Below, in pieces: positions 1 to 9,806 of a stretch of 64,000 nucleotides of DNA. The DNA lies in the NCBI GenBank assembly GCA_965204565.1, contig CBDBEU010000003.1, positions 620,001 through 684,000 of the forward strand. Direction: 5' to 3'. This DNA is from CBDBEU01 sp965204565 (GTDB lineage: Bacteria > Pseudomonadota > Alphaproteobacteria > Rhizobiales > TMED25). The notes under the pieces were generated by a model that saw nothing but the letters and a program-made list of their open reading frames with translations, made no database searches and had not been told where the DNA came from. The position numbers were made by a program, and so were the translations under genes. Positions within the stretch are counted from its first letter, which is position 1; each line of letters starts with the position of its first letter.

Positions 1-806
1 CAATTGGCCATGCGCCGATTGCCGAACTGGGTTGGCGGCTGCGGCGACATCACTTCAAGCCAGCGGCATGGCATGCCGCGGTTCATGTAAAAGCCGTGCG
101 GCGCGCCGACGCCCGACCAGGCGATGGTGCCGGGGGTGAGCACATATTCCTTGCCCGCGGCGGTAAACGTCACCTCGCCCTCGAGCACCAAATAGGCTTC
201 CTCGAAATTGTGGTCGTGTGTACTGGTCTGGCCGCCTTCATCGAACTCGATGATGAACATGTCGAACTGGTGCGCGCCCAGCACCTTGTCGATCAGCAGC
301 TTCTTCGACCAACCACACATATGCTTGTCGACCCGGTGTTCGGGGGCAGCTGGCTGGGGTCGAAATGGCCGACCATGCGCTTGAGCGGCACGGTGACGGG
401 GTCGGCCTTGGCCCCTTCCGGGGCCATTCCAGCGCCGGGGCAAAGAAGCTGTCCTGCCACTTGTCAGCCTCCTTGGGGCGCGGCGCGCATTTTTCGATGA
501 AGCGCACTGGATTGGCCGAGACATTGCGGAAAGAATGGGGGTGCCGATCGGAATCAGCGCGAAATCATGATGGCCGAGCGCGAACAACTCACCATTGCGG
601 TTGAGCTCAACCTCGCCTTCGGTAATGAAAATGCCTTTTTCAAATGAGTGAATGTAGGCATCGATGGTGCCGCCGGGCGCTAGCTCGGCAATGCGGAAGC
701 CCATATGAACCGATTGCTCGGCGCGGCGGAAACCTTGCGCATGGCCATCGTAAAATGCCGGGGGGAGGAACAGGCTGCCCACGATGTCACGAAAGATATG
801 AGCCAT
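1..806 (-). pseudogene. cupin-domain protein, frameshifted and cut by the window edge
   Basis: Read from the ATG at 806, the gene begins MAHIFRDIVG and gives two cupin barrels. The first carries the GGTIDAYIHSFEKG-type motif. The second has HDHNFEEAYLVLEGEV followed by a downstream GAPHGFY histidine motif, so metal-binding residues are visible. The reading frame shifts near 530 (a base missing in the run before PHSFRN), near 410 and again near 310, so no single ORF covers it. The 3' end lies beyond base 1. Two-cupin proteins of this length include ureidoglycine aminohydrolase-like enzymes, but the substrate cannot be read from the sequence. The family assignment is solid. Decay is inferred from at least three frameshifts, and sequencing error cannot be excluded. 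Confidence 0.75.
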
Positions 807-954
807 GGCGAAATCCCCCGAACGTTTGAAATGTGTTCTGGTCCGCTGAAGCACAAGGCACAGGCAATCGTGGGGGGAAGTTGGCTCCGCCCGCAACATG
901 GCCGTCACAATAGAGTTGTGCGCGCACCGGGGCGGGTCACGTATTATAATCGAC

Positions 955-2446
955 ATTCCCCGATTAGAACGCCATTTCGATCATGCTGCCGCTGTTTTGC
1001 GTACGGATCAAGCCTCTTGGGCGGGCCGTGTCGTGGTTCGTGAACCGGGCGCGATTTATGGCTGCTGCAACGGGCTTGAACCGGAAGTCGGTCTGACCGG
1101 CACCCGTCGGGTCAGACCCGTCGAGCCGCTTGCGCCAGGGTTTGATCGCCGACACCGTCATGTCGGTAGCGCTGGCCGGTACCGCTGACGCACGGAGCCG
1201 TTGGATGGCCGTAAGGATGCGGGTGAACAGAGCGCCGCCGACAGCCGCCTCGGCCGGTTGGAACGTGACGGCTCGGGCGTGGCGGACGACCCGCGCTCCG
1301 ATCCTGATGAGGCGGGGCCGCAGGCCGGTCGGCCGTCTCCTCCGGCAGATCGGCGCCCTGCAGGAAGACACCGGGATTGCAGGCCAATGCATGAAGCTGA
1401 AGCCGCACCTCGTTCCGCGCATGCCCTTGCAGGAAAGACGCGTCCGATTGATCGCCTGCCTGCCTTCCTCGATATGCTGTTCGGCGGTGCCGCGCTGGTT
1501 GTAGAACCGAATGATCCGGTCCGGCTCCATCGGCGGCTTGGTGACCACGAAGCCGATCTTCGGGAACAAGTCACCCCGATGCCGCTCGACCTCGGCGACG
1601 ACCCGCCATGGTTTGTCCCGTGACGCGGCCTGATACTCGAAGTCGCCGCAGATGCGCCGCACATGGGTCGGCGGGCGATCCGCGGGGCGCTTGAGCACAG
1701 GCGCAATCCTGCTTTCCGGAACAACGGTCTTCCCGGGCCGGATGGCGCAGGAACAGCCTTCCGCCTCCGGCGTCTTCATAGAGCTCCGGGACGGCAAAAG
1801 CGGCATCGGCCCGGAAGAACCGCATCAGCTCACGATCCGCATATCGCGCCAACACCGGCTTGAGCACATTTTCTCGGCCATCGGCGCTGTGAACATTGCC
1901 GGGGCGCAATGAACGGCGTTCGAGGCGGCCAAACCGGTTAAGGACGAACAAAGGGTGACGGCACATGCAGCCGAAATGCCCGTTCCAGGCGGTGCCTTCC
2001 TGAGCGCCATGGGGCCGGCCGGCAGACGCAGCCTCGGCATCAACGCCACGCCCTCCGACCACCTGCCGCATCACCGGATCAAGCGCCGGACGGTCCGCGT
2101 CGTTCACATCATCATATCCGGCCAATCGCCCGAAGACCGGCTGCCGCAAAAGCCCGACCACGGAATGCAGACGGTTGTGGACGCTTCGCGGATCTCCGAG
2201 AGGACCGCCGGCAATATCGTGCAATCCCGGGGTCTCGTCCAACTCCCGGAACGGCAACGGGCCACCGTCGGAACCGATCTTCGAGCCATGGCATTCCAGC
2301 TACACCCGACTGTCGAAACCGAGCCTGATATCACCCGTTTCGCCTGCACCCTGCGGGTGATCCGCCCCCTGCAGCCCGCACAAAATGCTGAAATATGACA
2401 TGATTACCGGCTGTCGGAGGCGCAAACGTCACGTTACCTGGGGAAT
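955..2446 (-). mobile_element. IS1380-family element, full length but degraded
   Basis: The transposase lies on the minus strand. The upstream end reads, on the minus strand, ATTCCCCAGGTAACGTGACG, which recurs at two other places in the window (near 32790 and 55450) and so marks the IS end. The other end near 955 reads ATTCCCCGATTAGAACGCC on the plus strand, an imperfect inverted match. The resulting length of about 1.5 kb is right for IS1380. No clear target duplication could be identified. The upstream end lies against the YdcF-like gene, whose last codons it supplies. Confidence 0.7.
964..2349 (-). pseudogene. IS1380-family transposase, frameshifted
   Basis: DDE-type transposase of IS1380. 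Family segments in order are FRELDETPGLHDIAGG, LRPGNVHSADG, RADAAFAVPELYE, YQAASRDK, FYNQRGTAEQHIEEG and RIGARVVRHARA. They fall in different frames, with shifts near 1800, 1760 and 1400, so the protein is not translatable in one piece. The C-terminal frame runs on past the normal end to a stop at 964. A stretch between the N-terminal block and VHSADG is shorter than in typical members. Not functional as it stands. Confidence 0.8.
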
Positions 2447-3130
2447 ATGGGGTTGGCTCACAGGCTGTTCCTGCACCAGATCAAGTCGCGCCCGCGCCGC
2501 CAGAAACTTCACATATTCGACCACCAGCAGGCTCGCCGCATGCGGGTTTTGCCACCAATGTTCAAGATCGACCGAAGAGGTCGAGATCGCATGGCCAATC
2601 AGATGCACATCAGGCAATGCACGGCCGAGTTCGGCCAGGCTTCGCGGCATGTGGTAGCTTGATGTAACGATAATCAGCGAAGAATAACCCTGCTTGCGCG
2701 CCCAGACGGCGGTTTGTTCGGCATTGCCAATCGTATCGCGGGCATTGCGATCCAGATCGATACAGCAGCCGAACAGATCATTGCGGCCGCCTGAAAGTGC
2801 CGATAGCGCGGATTTGGTGGTTTCGGGATGAACGCCGGAAATCAACAGGCGCTTGGCGAAACCGTCATCCAGCAGCCTTATCGCAACCGCCACCCGGTCT
2901 TGCCCGCCGGTAAACACCACAATGCCTTCGGCCTTGGCCGGAAGGGTGGAATCATGCGCGTCGCTGACCTCACCGGCGAATTCGACGAAACCGACCGCCA
3001 GCACAACAATACCGATCACCGCAAGGCCGACCAGCGCGCGCGTCAGCACGCGTGCGGCCCGGCGCCCGGCATCACCGCCCCTTGCCGCACGGGTCGGCGC
3101 CCGCTCTTGTGTCGGATCATCTTTCAACAT
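2429..3130 (-). CDS. YdcF/ElyC-family (DUF218) membrane protein with IS-derived C-terminus
   Basis: DUF218 proteins are envelope-associated and linked in other bacteria to envelope polysaccharide metabolism; the activity here is unknown. One N-terminal membrane helix (LVGLAVIGIVVLAVGFVEF) is followed by the domain core: IVVFTGGQDRVAVAIRLL, LLISGVHPETT and IIVTSSYHMPRS. I chose the ATG at 3130 (MLKDDPTQ); an in-frame upstream start would add about 18 residues. The last residues, QPHIPQVT, are encoded by the end of the adjoining IS1380, so the native C-terminus has been replaced. In related genomes plsC often follows this gene; it is missing here, presumably displaced by the IS. The gene follows ftsX in the same direction, so it is probably co-transcribed. 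Confidence 0.8.
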   Translation of the reverse strand: MLKDDPTQERAPTRAARGGDAGRRAARVLTRALVGLAVIGIVVLAVGFVEFAGEVSDAHDSTLPAKAEGIVVFTGGQDRVAVAIRLLDDGFAKRLLISGVHPETTKSALSALSGGRNDLFGCCIDLDRNARDTIGNAEQTAVWARKQGYSSLIIVTSSYHMPRSLAELGRALPDVHLIGHAISTSSVDLEHWWQNPHAASLLVVEYVKFLAARARLDLVQEQPVSQPHIPQVT

Positions 3131-3202
3131 GGCCGTCAGACTAGCATTGCGCGCGCCGTCTTCGCCATTGCCGGTGCATGGCAAGATCCATCAGGCGGTG
3201 GT

Positions 3203-4192
3203 TCAGCCAAGTGAGCGCAATACGCTCATCACTACCATTCGCGACGTCATCACCCCGGTCAGCGCCGCGCCAATAGCCACAAGCGAGAATAACGCATAGC
3301 CCGACAGCGGCAGCGACAGCGAGCCAAACATCAGGCTTGATGGCGCACCGGTAAAACTGCCCGCGGCCACCGCGCCCGATAGTGTGTTGAGCGCCAGGAA
3401 TGTCAGCACCGCAAAGCCTGAGCCAATGAGGCCGCTGATCAGCCCTAGCATCAAGAACCGCTTCTGGATCTGAAACGCTATGAAACTCTCCGTCGCACCG
3501 GTCAGATGCAGGACCTCAATGATCTCCCTGTTGCTGGCAATCGCGGCGCGTGTCGCGAAAATGATGATCGCCATTGTGGTGGCACCCACCAGTATGATCA
3601 CCGCGAACGCCACCATCTGCAGCGATGCTGCCATCCTCGTCAGGCCAGACTGCCAGCGCCGGTGGTCGTCGATCGTGGCGCCTTCGACCGTGCTCTCCAG
3701 CGTGGTCGCGAGCTGCGCCAGATCAGGTGGGTTCTGGCGGTCGATCTCAACTGCGATCAGCCGCGGTATAGGCAGCTCTTCGAGCACCTGCGCCGAGCCC
3801 AGCCAGGGCTCCAGCAGGGCCGATGATTCGCGCGCGCTCATCGGGTCGGCGCTCATCACCCCTTGCGTGCTCATCAGAACGGTAATCGCTTCGTTGACCT
3901 GCAACTCCACATCGACACCGTCCACCGGGCGCACCTGAACGGTTGCCTGGTTGGAGATGTCGGACGTCCATTCATCGATTTGATTGCGCACCAGGAGACT
4001 GGCGCCAAGCGTAATGCTGGCGAGATAGCACATCGCCGTCACCACCAAAAACAACGCCCTTCCGGCGATGCCGGAGGCAGGGATGATCGGCGAGGGTTTG
4101 GGCGCCAACGGGCGGTGCACGCGCTCGACAATGGGTGCGCGGGGGCGAACCTCGACCTCTTCGGGAGCGGGAATGGCCTGAGTTTCAGCCAT
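3203..4192 (-). CDS. ftsX: cell division ABC transporter-like permease FtsX
   Basis: Inner-membrane partner of FtsE. In the family, FtsEX couples ATP hydrolysis to activation of septal peptidoglycan hydrolases. The 329-residue protein has a proline-rich cytoplasmic N-terminus, a first helix (ALFLVVTAMCYLASITLGASLL), a periplasmic domain of about 130 residues, and three C-terminal helices, the FtsX/MacB layout. Its ATG overlaps the ftsE stop by 8 bases (ATGGCTGA), a sign of translational coupling. No truncation is seen. Confidence 0.93.
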   Translation of the reverse strand: MAETQAIPAPEEVEVRPRAPIVERVHRPLAPKPSPIIPASGIAGRALFLVVTAMCYLASITLGASLLVRNQIDEWTSDISNQATVQVRPVDGVDVELQVNEAITVLMSTQGVMSADPMSARESSALLEPWLGSAQVLEELPIPRLIAVEIDRQNPPDLAQLATTLESTVEGATIDDHRRWQSGLTRMAASLQMVAFAVIILVGATTMAIIIFATRAAIASNREIIEVLHLTGATESFIAFQIQKRFLMLGLISGLIGSGFAVLTFLALNTLSGAVAAGSFTGAPSSLMFGSLSLPLSGYALFSLVAIGAALTGVMTSRMVVMSVLRSLG

Positions 4193-4844
4193 AAAGCTCG
4201 ATCCCGCCGTGATTGAGAAGCAGGCGCGGTGCGCCGATCTGGTCCATCAATGCGACATCATGGGTCGCGATCAGGACCGATGTTCCAAGCTTGTGCAACT
4301 CGACGAACAGCCGCAGCAGCCGGCGTGCCAGTTGCGGATCAACGTTACCTGTTGGTTCATCCGCAAGCAGGATTTCCGGCGCCCCGATCACTGCGCGCGC
4401 GATCGCCGCGCGTTGCTTTTCCCCACCCGACAGCACCTGCGGGCGCACATGGATACGCTCCCCCAGACCCACCCAGCGCAGCAGCTCCACGACATCGGAG
4501 CGATATGTCGCCTCGCTCTGTCCGCGCACTTTCAGCGGCAGCGCGACATTCTCAAAGGTGGTCAAATGATCCAGCAGCCTGAAATCCTGAAACACCACGC
4601 CGATCCGCCGCCGCAGAAACGGCAGCTTGGAGCGCTGCAATGTGGCGACATCCTCGCCGAACAGCGAAATCAGGCCGCGTGTCGGCTTGAGCGACAAGAA
4701 CAGAAGCTTCAGGAGTGACGTTTTGCCCGCCCCCGAATGCCCGGTCAGAAAATGGAAACTGCCCGGCGCCAGATGGAAACTGATATCGCGCAGGATCTCA
4801 GGTCCCATTCCATATCGAAGTCCGACGTTTTCAAGTCGTATCAC
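4185..4844 (-). CDS. ftsE: cell division ATP-binding protein FtsE
   Basis: ABC ATPase of the divisome FtsEX complex. Walker A is GHSGAGKT at residues 35-42, the ABC signature is LSGGEKQRAAIARA, Walker B is ILLADEPTG, and the switch histidine lies in IATHD. Its 219 residues match the usual FtsE length. It is first in the ftsE-ftsX-ydcF run on the minus strand. The 124 bp upstream, shared with the divergent zinc-ribbon gene, should hold the promoters for both. Confidence 0.95.
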   Translation of the reverse strand: MIRLENVGLRYGMGPEILRDISFHLAPGSFHFLTGHSGAGKTSLLKLLFLSLKPTRGLISLFGEDVATLQRSKLPFLRRRIGVVFQDFRLLDHLTTFENVALPLKVRGQSEATYRSDVVELLRWVGLGERIHVRPQVLSGGEKQRAAIARAVIGAPEILLADEPTGNVDPQLARRLLRLFVELHKLGTSVLIATHDVALMDQIGAPRLLLNHGGIELYG

Positions 4845-4968
4845 TTAATTGCCCGATCCTAGATTACGATGCCGACATTCAGTGATTCGCGCAGCCAACC
4901 TTAACGGGACATTAAGACTATCGCGCCGAGATCATTGCACGGGAACCCAAAGCTGACACTGGTCCGCG

Positions 4969-5748
4969 ATAATAATCACCTGCCCGGGCTGCGCAACACG
5001 ATATGAGGTCCCCGAGACCGCATTCAGCAATGATGGCCAGCATGTGCGTTGCAAGGCGTGCTCTTTCATCTGGCATGCGGTGCCCGACGATGCAATACCC
5101 GCGATCGACATCGCCGAAAACACCGCCAATGCAGAGTTCGGTGCCGGCGAGTCCGTCGCGGAAGAAATTGATCCCAGAGAACCCAATCCCGAATTCGATC
5201 TTGCCGCTCATCTGGTCGAAGCCGAGAGGCTTGAGTGCAATATTGCAAATATCAACCGCATCGCTACACGGCGTTCTTCAGTGCGTGCGCTCAAGTCCCG
5301 TGTTGGCCTGCCCGCCGGTTTGGCAGCGCTTGCTGCAACATTCTCCTTGGTTGCTGGTGCCGCCTATGAGTACCGCCAGGCGCTGGTGTGGGCGGTTCCG
5401 CAAACCGCGATGTTTTATGAACTGGTTGGCCTTGAGGTCAATATTCGCGGCATGGAATTCGCCAATGTCGTGGTCGAGCGCGAATTCAAGAATGGCCTGC
5501 CGGTGCTGGCTGTAAGCGGCGAGATCGTCAATATCGCCGAGCGGTCATTGAAAGTGCCGCGATTGCGCTATGGATTGCGCGACCATAGCCAGCAGGAGAT
5601 CTACCATTGGACCATGGCGGTCGCCATCGGCCAGCTGGCACCGGAAGAGCGTGCACGCTTTCTCACCAAGCTGGCGACACCGCCAGCCGCCGCCCAGGAT
5701 GTCGAGGTGATGTTCCACAATGTAGGCAGTCGCCGGGCCGGAAATTAG
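4969..5748 (+). CDS. MJ0042-type zinc-ribbon membrane protein
   Basis: N-terminal zinc ribbon with CPGC and CKAC pairs at about residues 5-8 and 29-32, an acidic linker, one membrane helix (LAALAATFSLVAGAAYEY), then a C-terminal domain of the DUF3426 type. The family usually starts M-I-I-x-CPxC. The codons at this point are ATA ATA ATC, there is an in-frame TGA at 4954, and no ATG, GTG or TTG lies between. Either ATA or ATC is used, or the start codon has mutated. The next usable start, GTG at 5044, would delete the first CxxC pair. It sits divergently beside ftsE, a normal Hyphomicrobiales arrangement. The function is unknown; a membrane-tethered regulator is one possibility. Confidence 0.8.
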   Translation: MIITCPGCATRYEVPETAFSNDGQHVRCKACSFIWHAVPDDAIPAIDIAENTANAEFGAGESVAEEIDPREPNPEFDLAAHLVEAERLECNIANINRIATRRSSVRALKSRVGLPAGLAALAATFSLVAGAAYEYRQALVWAVPQTAMFYELVGLEVNIRGMEFANVVVEREFKNGLPVLAVSGEIVNIAERSLKVPRLRYGLRDHSQQEIYHWTMAVAIGQLAPEERARFLTKLATPPAAAQDVEVMFHNVGSRRAGN

Positions 5749-5789
5749 CGCTGTTCCGGCGCTTGCGCGCCAGTCCCAGAAAAACCGCG

Positions 5790-8447
5790 CTAGAAAAGCT
5801 CCAGCAACCTTTCGATATAATCGCGCTCAAGACTGCGCCTGAACGTGTCGCCGAGGCGGCGCTGCAATTCCTCGCGCAATCGCCGCGCGGTTTCCGCATC
5901 AATCTCGTCGGGGACCTTGACGGTCAGACCGAATTCCGGTCCGGAAGAGCGCATTGGCCAGCCGAGCGGGTCGGTCAATCCATTCTGGCTCGACTGGCCG
6001 GGCTGGCCGGGGCCCGTGCCCGCGCCGGGCGTCAGTCCTTGCGCCAGTTGCTCTGCCATCGATAGCGCGCCCTGGCGCAGCTGATCAAGCGCCTCACGCT
6101 GGTCGCCGACCGCGCTGTTATTGTCATTGGCGCGTAAATCGTCTTCCGCCTCGCCCATTTCACGCCCCGCACGGTCGAGTTGCGAGGGCGGATTGACGCC
6201 GCCTTGCGTCAACAGGTCGGCCAATGCCTTGAGTTCCTCGCGCAGCGCCTTTTGTTCATCGGCGAGCATCCTGCCGCCTCTATTGCCGCGTCCTGAGCCA
6301 AGCTCGCCAACCTGGCCGCTGCGGCTTTGTCCATCAAGGCGCTCACTGCCCATATTTCCGCTTTCCGGCTCACGGGGAACGCCGCCGGGTCTTGATTGCA
6401 TGCCGCCCCGGCGCTCGCTGCCAAGGCCGGTCTGCGGCTGGCCGGCGCCAGGCTCCTGGTCCAAGCGGTAGGTTTCATCCATCAACTTCTGCTGTTCCTG
6501 GATCATGCGGCCGATTTCGCCTAGCATCTCCGACATCAGCGATTGTTCCGGAGACATTTGCACCATCGCCGCGCCGTTGAGGTTTTCCAGAAGGTTTTGC
6601 AATTGCGCCAGCAACTGCTGCGCCGCATCGCGCGCTCCGGATTTGGCGAGCTGCTCGATCATGTCCATCATCTGCGACAGATCGCGCGTCTCCAGCATCC
6701 ACCTGTCGACTTCCGGCACCCGTCCCGATGCCGTGGCCTGATCGCGCAGGGCCTGCATGAAGCGTGACAGCACCTGGCGCAGCTCGCTCATCAGGCGCTC
6801 GATTTCCTCATCGCTCGCCCCTTCCGCGAGCGCCCGGGCAAGCGCTTCACGCGCTGCGCGCAGCTCTCGCTCAGCCAGCGACAGATCGCCGTCCTCGATT
6901 CGCAGCGCCACATCCCACATCAGATCGACGACATCGCGCAGCTCTTCGTTTGTGGCGATGATTTCAGTGTGCAAATAGGCGGTGCGCAGGCCGAGATAGA
7001 CCGACAGATCCTTGATGAAAATTTCCGGCGCAATGGTCAGCGCATAAAGCGCGCGTTTCACGTGTGCAACTTCATGCGGAAGGCGTACCAGATCGCGGCG
7101 CTGCTCGATCACCGCCTTGGCGAACGGATTGACGAAGCGCCGCTCCGGCAAAGTCAGTGTCACCGCCCGGGAAAAACCCTCCTGGCCGGCTTCATCACGC
7201 GCAACCAGAGTCATGGTGACCTCAAGCCCTGCCCAGGGGTGCGCTGTCAGGTCGCGAAACACCTCGCCGGTGGCCTCGCGCACCCTGACGCCCGGCAGCA
7301 CCAGCGCGAAATCAGGCGGTGCGATTTCAAGCCGCAGGGATGTGGAAGGTGCGCCGGCAGTTTCAGGGGCGCTGCCCGCCGCATGCCTGAATCGCGCTTC
7401 GGCGGCCACGGCGCCGTAGTCATCGCTCACCGAGTAGACGATCTTGAGCGCCTGGTCGTCGGTGGTGCTGATATCTTCTGCAAGCTTGATCTCAGGCGCG
7501 AGGTCGGGTTTGGACACGAACGCCCATCTCAAATCCTCTGCTCCCGGCCTCGTCACCGTCAAAATCGTGTTCTGGTCGACCTTGGTCTTGAACTCTCCCG
7601 CATCGGCATCGCCTTCATAGGCGAATATTTGCGGTTCACTTTCGCTCGTCGGGGCAAACACCGCCTCACTTGCATTGTTGCCGTGAAAGCGCAGCACCAG
7701 CTCACTACCCTCCGGAACTTCGACCGGCTCGTCCGGCACCCGCACCGAAGTCAGGGGATCTGAGCCATCGGCGAGGAACACCGGCGCCTTGCCGGTATAG
7801 ACCGGCGGTGCGATCCAGGCATCGAGCCGCAATGGATCGCCTGCCAGTCCGCTTGGTGGCACCAGCGTGTCGGCAACCCGGCCCTGCCAGGTCGGACCGG
7901 CATAGGCGCCAGCAACCACCAGCGCCAAAACCAGCGCCACCCGCAACGCCCAAGGGTCGCGGTCGAGCAGCCGCGGCGATGGTGCGCGTACCCGCAAATT
8001 TTGGGCTTCCAGCGCCATGCGCTGCTTGTGCGCCTGCCAGACTGTTTGGGTGGCGGCATCGGGCGTGCCGGCAACCTGGTCTTCAAGCGCCGTTGCCGGA
8101 TGGTGGCGGCTGATGCTTGCCAGATCGAGCCGGGCGCGTGCTTGCGCCCGGCTCGGCCATCCCAGCCGTGCCAGCGGCGCCAGCGAAATCCCCAATGCAA
8201 TGAGAGCGAGCGCAAGGCCTCCATAATGCGCCCATGCCGGCAGCGCATTCCAAAGCCCGAACAGGGATGTGGCAATCATCAGCCCGGCTAGCCCAAGCGG
8301 CGGCCAAAGCGCCGGCCAGATCCGCTCCCAGGCGAGCGCCAGCCGCGACAAAGCGATTTTGCGGTCAAGCATGACGACAACCCGATCGCGCGTCGGGCGC
8401 GGCCGGGCAGTTCTGGCGGCTTTGCTGAGTACGAGCCTCAACTTCAA
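5790..8447 (-). CDS. TIGR02302-family membrane protein (DUF4175)
   Basis: Large protein of 885 residues found next to lysA in many Rhizobiales; function unknown. It has two N-terminal helices (residues about 45-100), a third near residue 175, a predicted extracytoplasmic middle part, and a long Q/E-rich coiled-coil and low-complexity C-terminal third (MIQEQQKLMDETYRLDQE). A shorter start at 8372 (MLDRKIALSR) is possible and would remove a basic leader. It runs in the same direction as lysA, with 51 bp between, and is convergent with the zinc-ribbon gene. Confidence 0.88.
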   Translation of the reverse strand: MKLRLVLSKAARTARPRPTRDRVVVMLDRKIALSRLALAWERIWPALWPPLGLAGLMIATSLFGLWNALPAWAHYGGLALALIALGISLAPLARLGWPSRAQARARLDLASISRHHPATALEDQVAGTPDAATQTVWQAHKQRMALEAQNLRVRAPSPRLLDRDPWALRVALVLALVVAGAYAGPTWQGRVADTLVPPSGLAGDPLRLDAWIAPPVYTGKAPVFLADGSDPLTSVRVPDEPVEVPEGSELVLRFHGNNASEAVFAPTSESEPQIFAYEGDADAGEFKTKVDQNTILTVTRPGAEDLRWAFVSKPDLAPEIKLAEDISTTDDQALKIVYSVSDDYGAVAAEARFRHAAGSAPETAGAPSTSLRLEIAPPDFALVLPGVRVREATGEVFRDLTAHPWAGLEVTMTLVARDEAGQEGFSRAVTLTLPERRFVNPFAKAVIEQRRDLVRLPHEVAHVKRALYALTIAPEIFIKDLSVYLGLRTAYLHTEIIATNEELRDVVDLMWDVALRIEDGDLSLAERELRAAREALARALAEGASDEEIERLMSELRQVLSRFMQALRDQATASGRVPEVDRWMLETRDLSQMMDMIEQLAKSGARDAAQQLLAQLQNLLENLNGAAMVQMSPEQSLMSEMLGEIGRMIQEQQKLMDETYRLDQEPGAGQPQTGLGSERRGGMQSRPGGVPREPESGNMGSERLDGQSRSGQVGELGSGRGNRGGRMLADEQKALREELKALADLLTQGGVNPPSQLDRAGREMGEAEDDLRANDNNSAVGDQREALDQLRQGALSMAEQLAQGLTPGAGTGPGQPGQSSQNGLTDPLGWPMRSSGPEFGLTVKVPDEIDAETARRLREELQRRLGDTFRRSLERDYIERLLELF

Positions 8448-8498
8448 CGATCAACTCCAAGTTGCCCGAAGTCTATCACATCTGATTTGGGGTGCCGC

Positions 8499-9797
8499 TC
8501 ACATTGTCGCCAGTCGGGAATCCCTTCCGGCCGGCTTTTCCAGCCATGGCGCCACCCGGTCGAGAGCGATCAGCTCCTCGATTGTCTGGCGCGGTCGCAC
8601 CACCGCATATTCGCTCCCATGCACCAGCACCTCTGCGATCAGGGGCCGTGTATTGTAGGTGCCAGACTGTACCGCGCCGTAAGCCCCGGCGGTTGTAAAT
8701 GCGATCAGATCTCCTGGTTCAAGCTCCGGCAATTCGCGATCACGCGCCAGATAGTCGCCAGTTTCACATACCGGCCCGACAACATCATGGCGCTGCGTTG
8801 GTCCGCCAGGCGCCTCACGCACGGTCAGGATGTCGTGATGGGCCTCGTAGAGCGTCGGCCGGATCATGTCATTCATCGCCGCATCGACAATGAGGAAGGA
8901 TTTTGCCTCCCCGTGCTTCACATTGACCACGCGGGTGACCAGAAGCCCGGCATTTCCCGCGATCATGCGTCCAGGCTCGAGCATCAGGCGTGCACCGATG
9001 CCGCCAAGTACCGAAAGCACCATCTTGGCGTAGTCCTGCGGATGCGGCGGGGTGTCGCCATCGCGATAGGGAATACCGAGACCGCCGCCAAGATCGAGGT
9101 GATCGATGCTGTGCCCCTCGCCGCGCAGCCGTCCAACCAGATCGGCCATCAAAGTGAAGGCGGCGCGGAACGGCTCAAGATCGGTGATCTGACTGCCGAT
9201 ATGCAACGCAACACCGGTGACTTTGAGACCTTCCAGCTCGCGCGCCTGTCGGTAGAGTCGCGGCGCATCGTCATAGGCGATGCCGAACTTGTTTTCTGCC
9301 CGCCCGGTGGTGATCTTGTGATGGGTGCCGGCATCGACATCCGGATTGACCCTCAGCGAGATCGGCGCGGTCAGGCCCTTTTCGCGCGCAATCGCCGAAA
9401 TCAGTCCGAGCTCCAGTTCAGATTCGACATTGATCGAAAATACCCCGTCATCAAGCGCGGCAGCAATCTCGGCGGCCGTCTTGCCGACGCCAGAATAGAC
9501 AATGCGGTCACCGTCGACGCCGGCGGCAAGCGCGCGCGCCAGCTCGCCACCCGAAACCACGTCCATGCCCGCGCCAAGCCGCGCCAGTGTCATCAGCACC
9601 GACTGGTTGGAATTGGCCTTCATGGCGTAGCATATGCGTGCATCCGCGCCCGCAAATGCATCCGCGAACACGCCATAGTGCCGCTCCAGCGTCGCCGTCG
9701 AATAACAATAGAACGGTGTGCCGATGGCATCGGCGATCTTGGCGACAGCGACCGCCTCGGCGTGAAGCATCCTGCCGCGATAATCAAAATGATGCAT
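8499..9797 (-). CDS. lysA: diaminopimelate decarboxylase
   Basis: PLP enzyme converting meso-diaminopimelate to lysine and CO2, the last step of lysine synthesis. The PLP lysine is in CYAMKANSN near residue 60, the glycine-rich phosphate-binding segment is DLGGGLGIPY, and the catalytic cysteine is in GPVCETGDYL. At 432 residues it is of normal length. It follows argH and the small lipoprotein gene with short spacing, so the three are probably one operon. Confidence 0.96.
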   Translation of the reverse strand: MHHFDYRGRMLHAEAVAVAKIADAIGTPFYCYSTATLERHYGVFADAFAGADARICYAMKANSNQSVLMTLARLGAGMDVVSGGELARALAAGVDGDRIVYSGVGKTAAEIAAALDDGVFSINVESELELGLISAIAREKGLTAPISLRVNPDVDAGTHHKITTGRAENKFGIAYDDAPRLYRQARELEGLKVTGVALHIGSQITDLEPFRAAFTLMADLVGRLRGEGHSIDHLDLGGGLGIPYRDGDTPPHPQDYAKMVLSVLGGIGARLMLEPGRMIAGNAGLLVTRVVNVKHGEAKSFLIVDAAMNDMIRPTLYEAHHDILTVREAPGGPTQRHDVVGPVCETGDYLARDRELPELEPGDLIAFTTAGAYGAVQSGTYNTRPLIAEVLVHGSEYAVVRPRQTIEELIALDRVAPWLEKPAGRDSRLATM

Positions 9798-9806
9798 GGG
9801 TTCCGC

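Noticed and set aside
964..1806. A single 280-codon minus-strand ORF as an independent gene
   Set aside because: Its first part is IS1380 transposase and its end is read-through beyond the normal transposase stop, so it is only a piece of the degraded element.
6969..7763. Long plus-strand ORF opposite the TIGR02302 gene
   Set aside because: It lies wholly antisense to a well-supported coding frame and has no family-like motif; high GC makes such shadows common.
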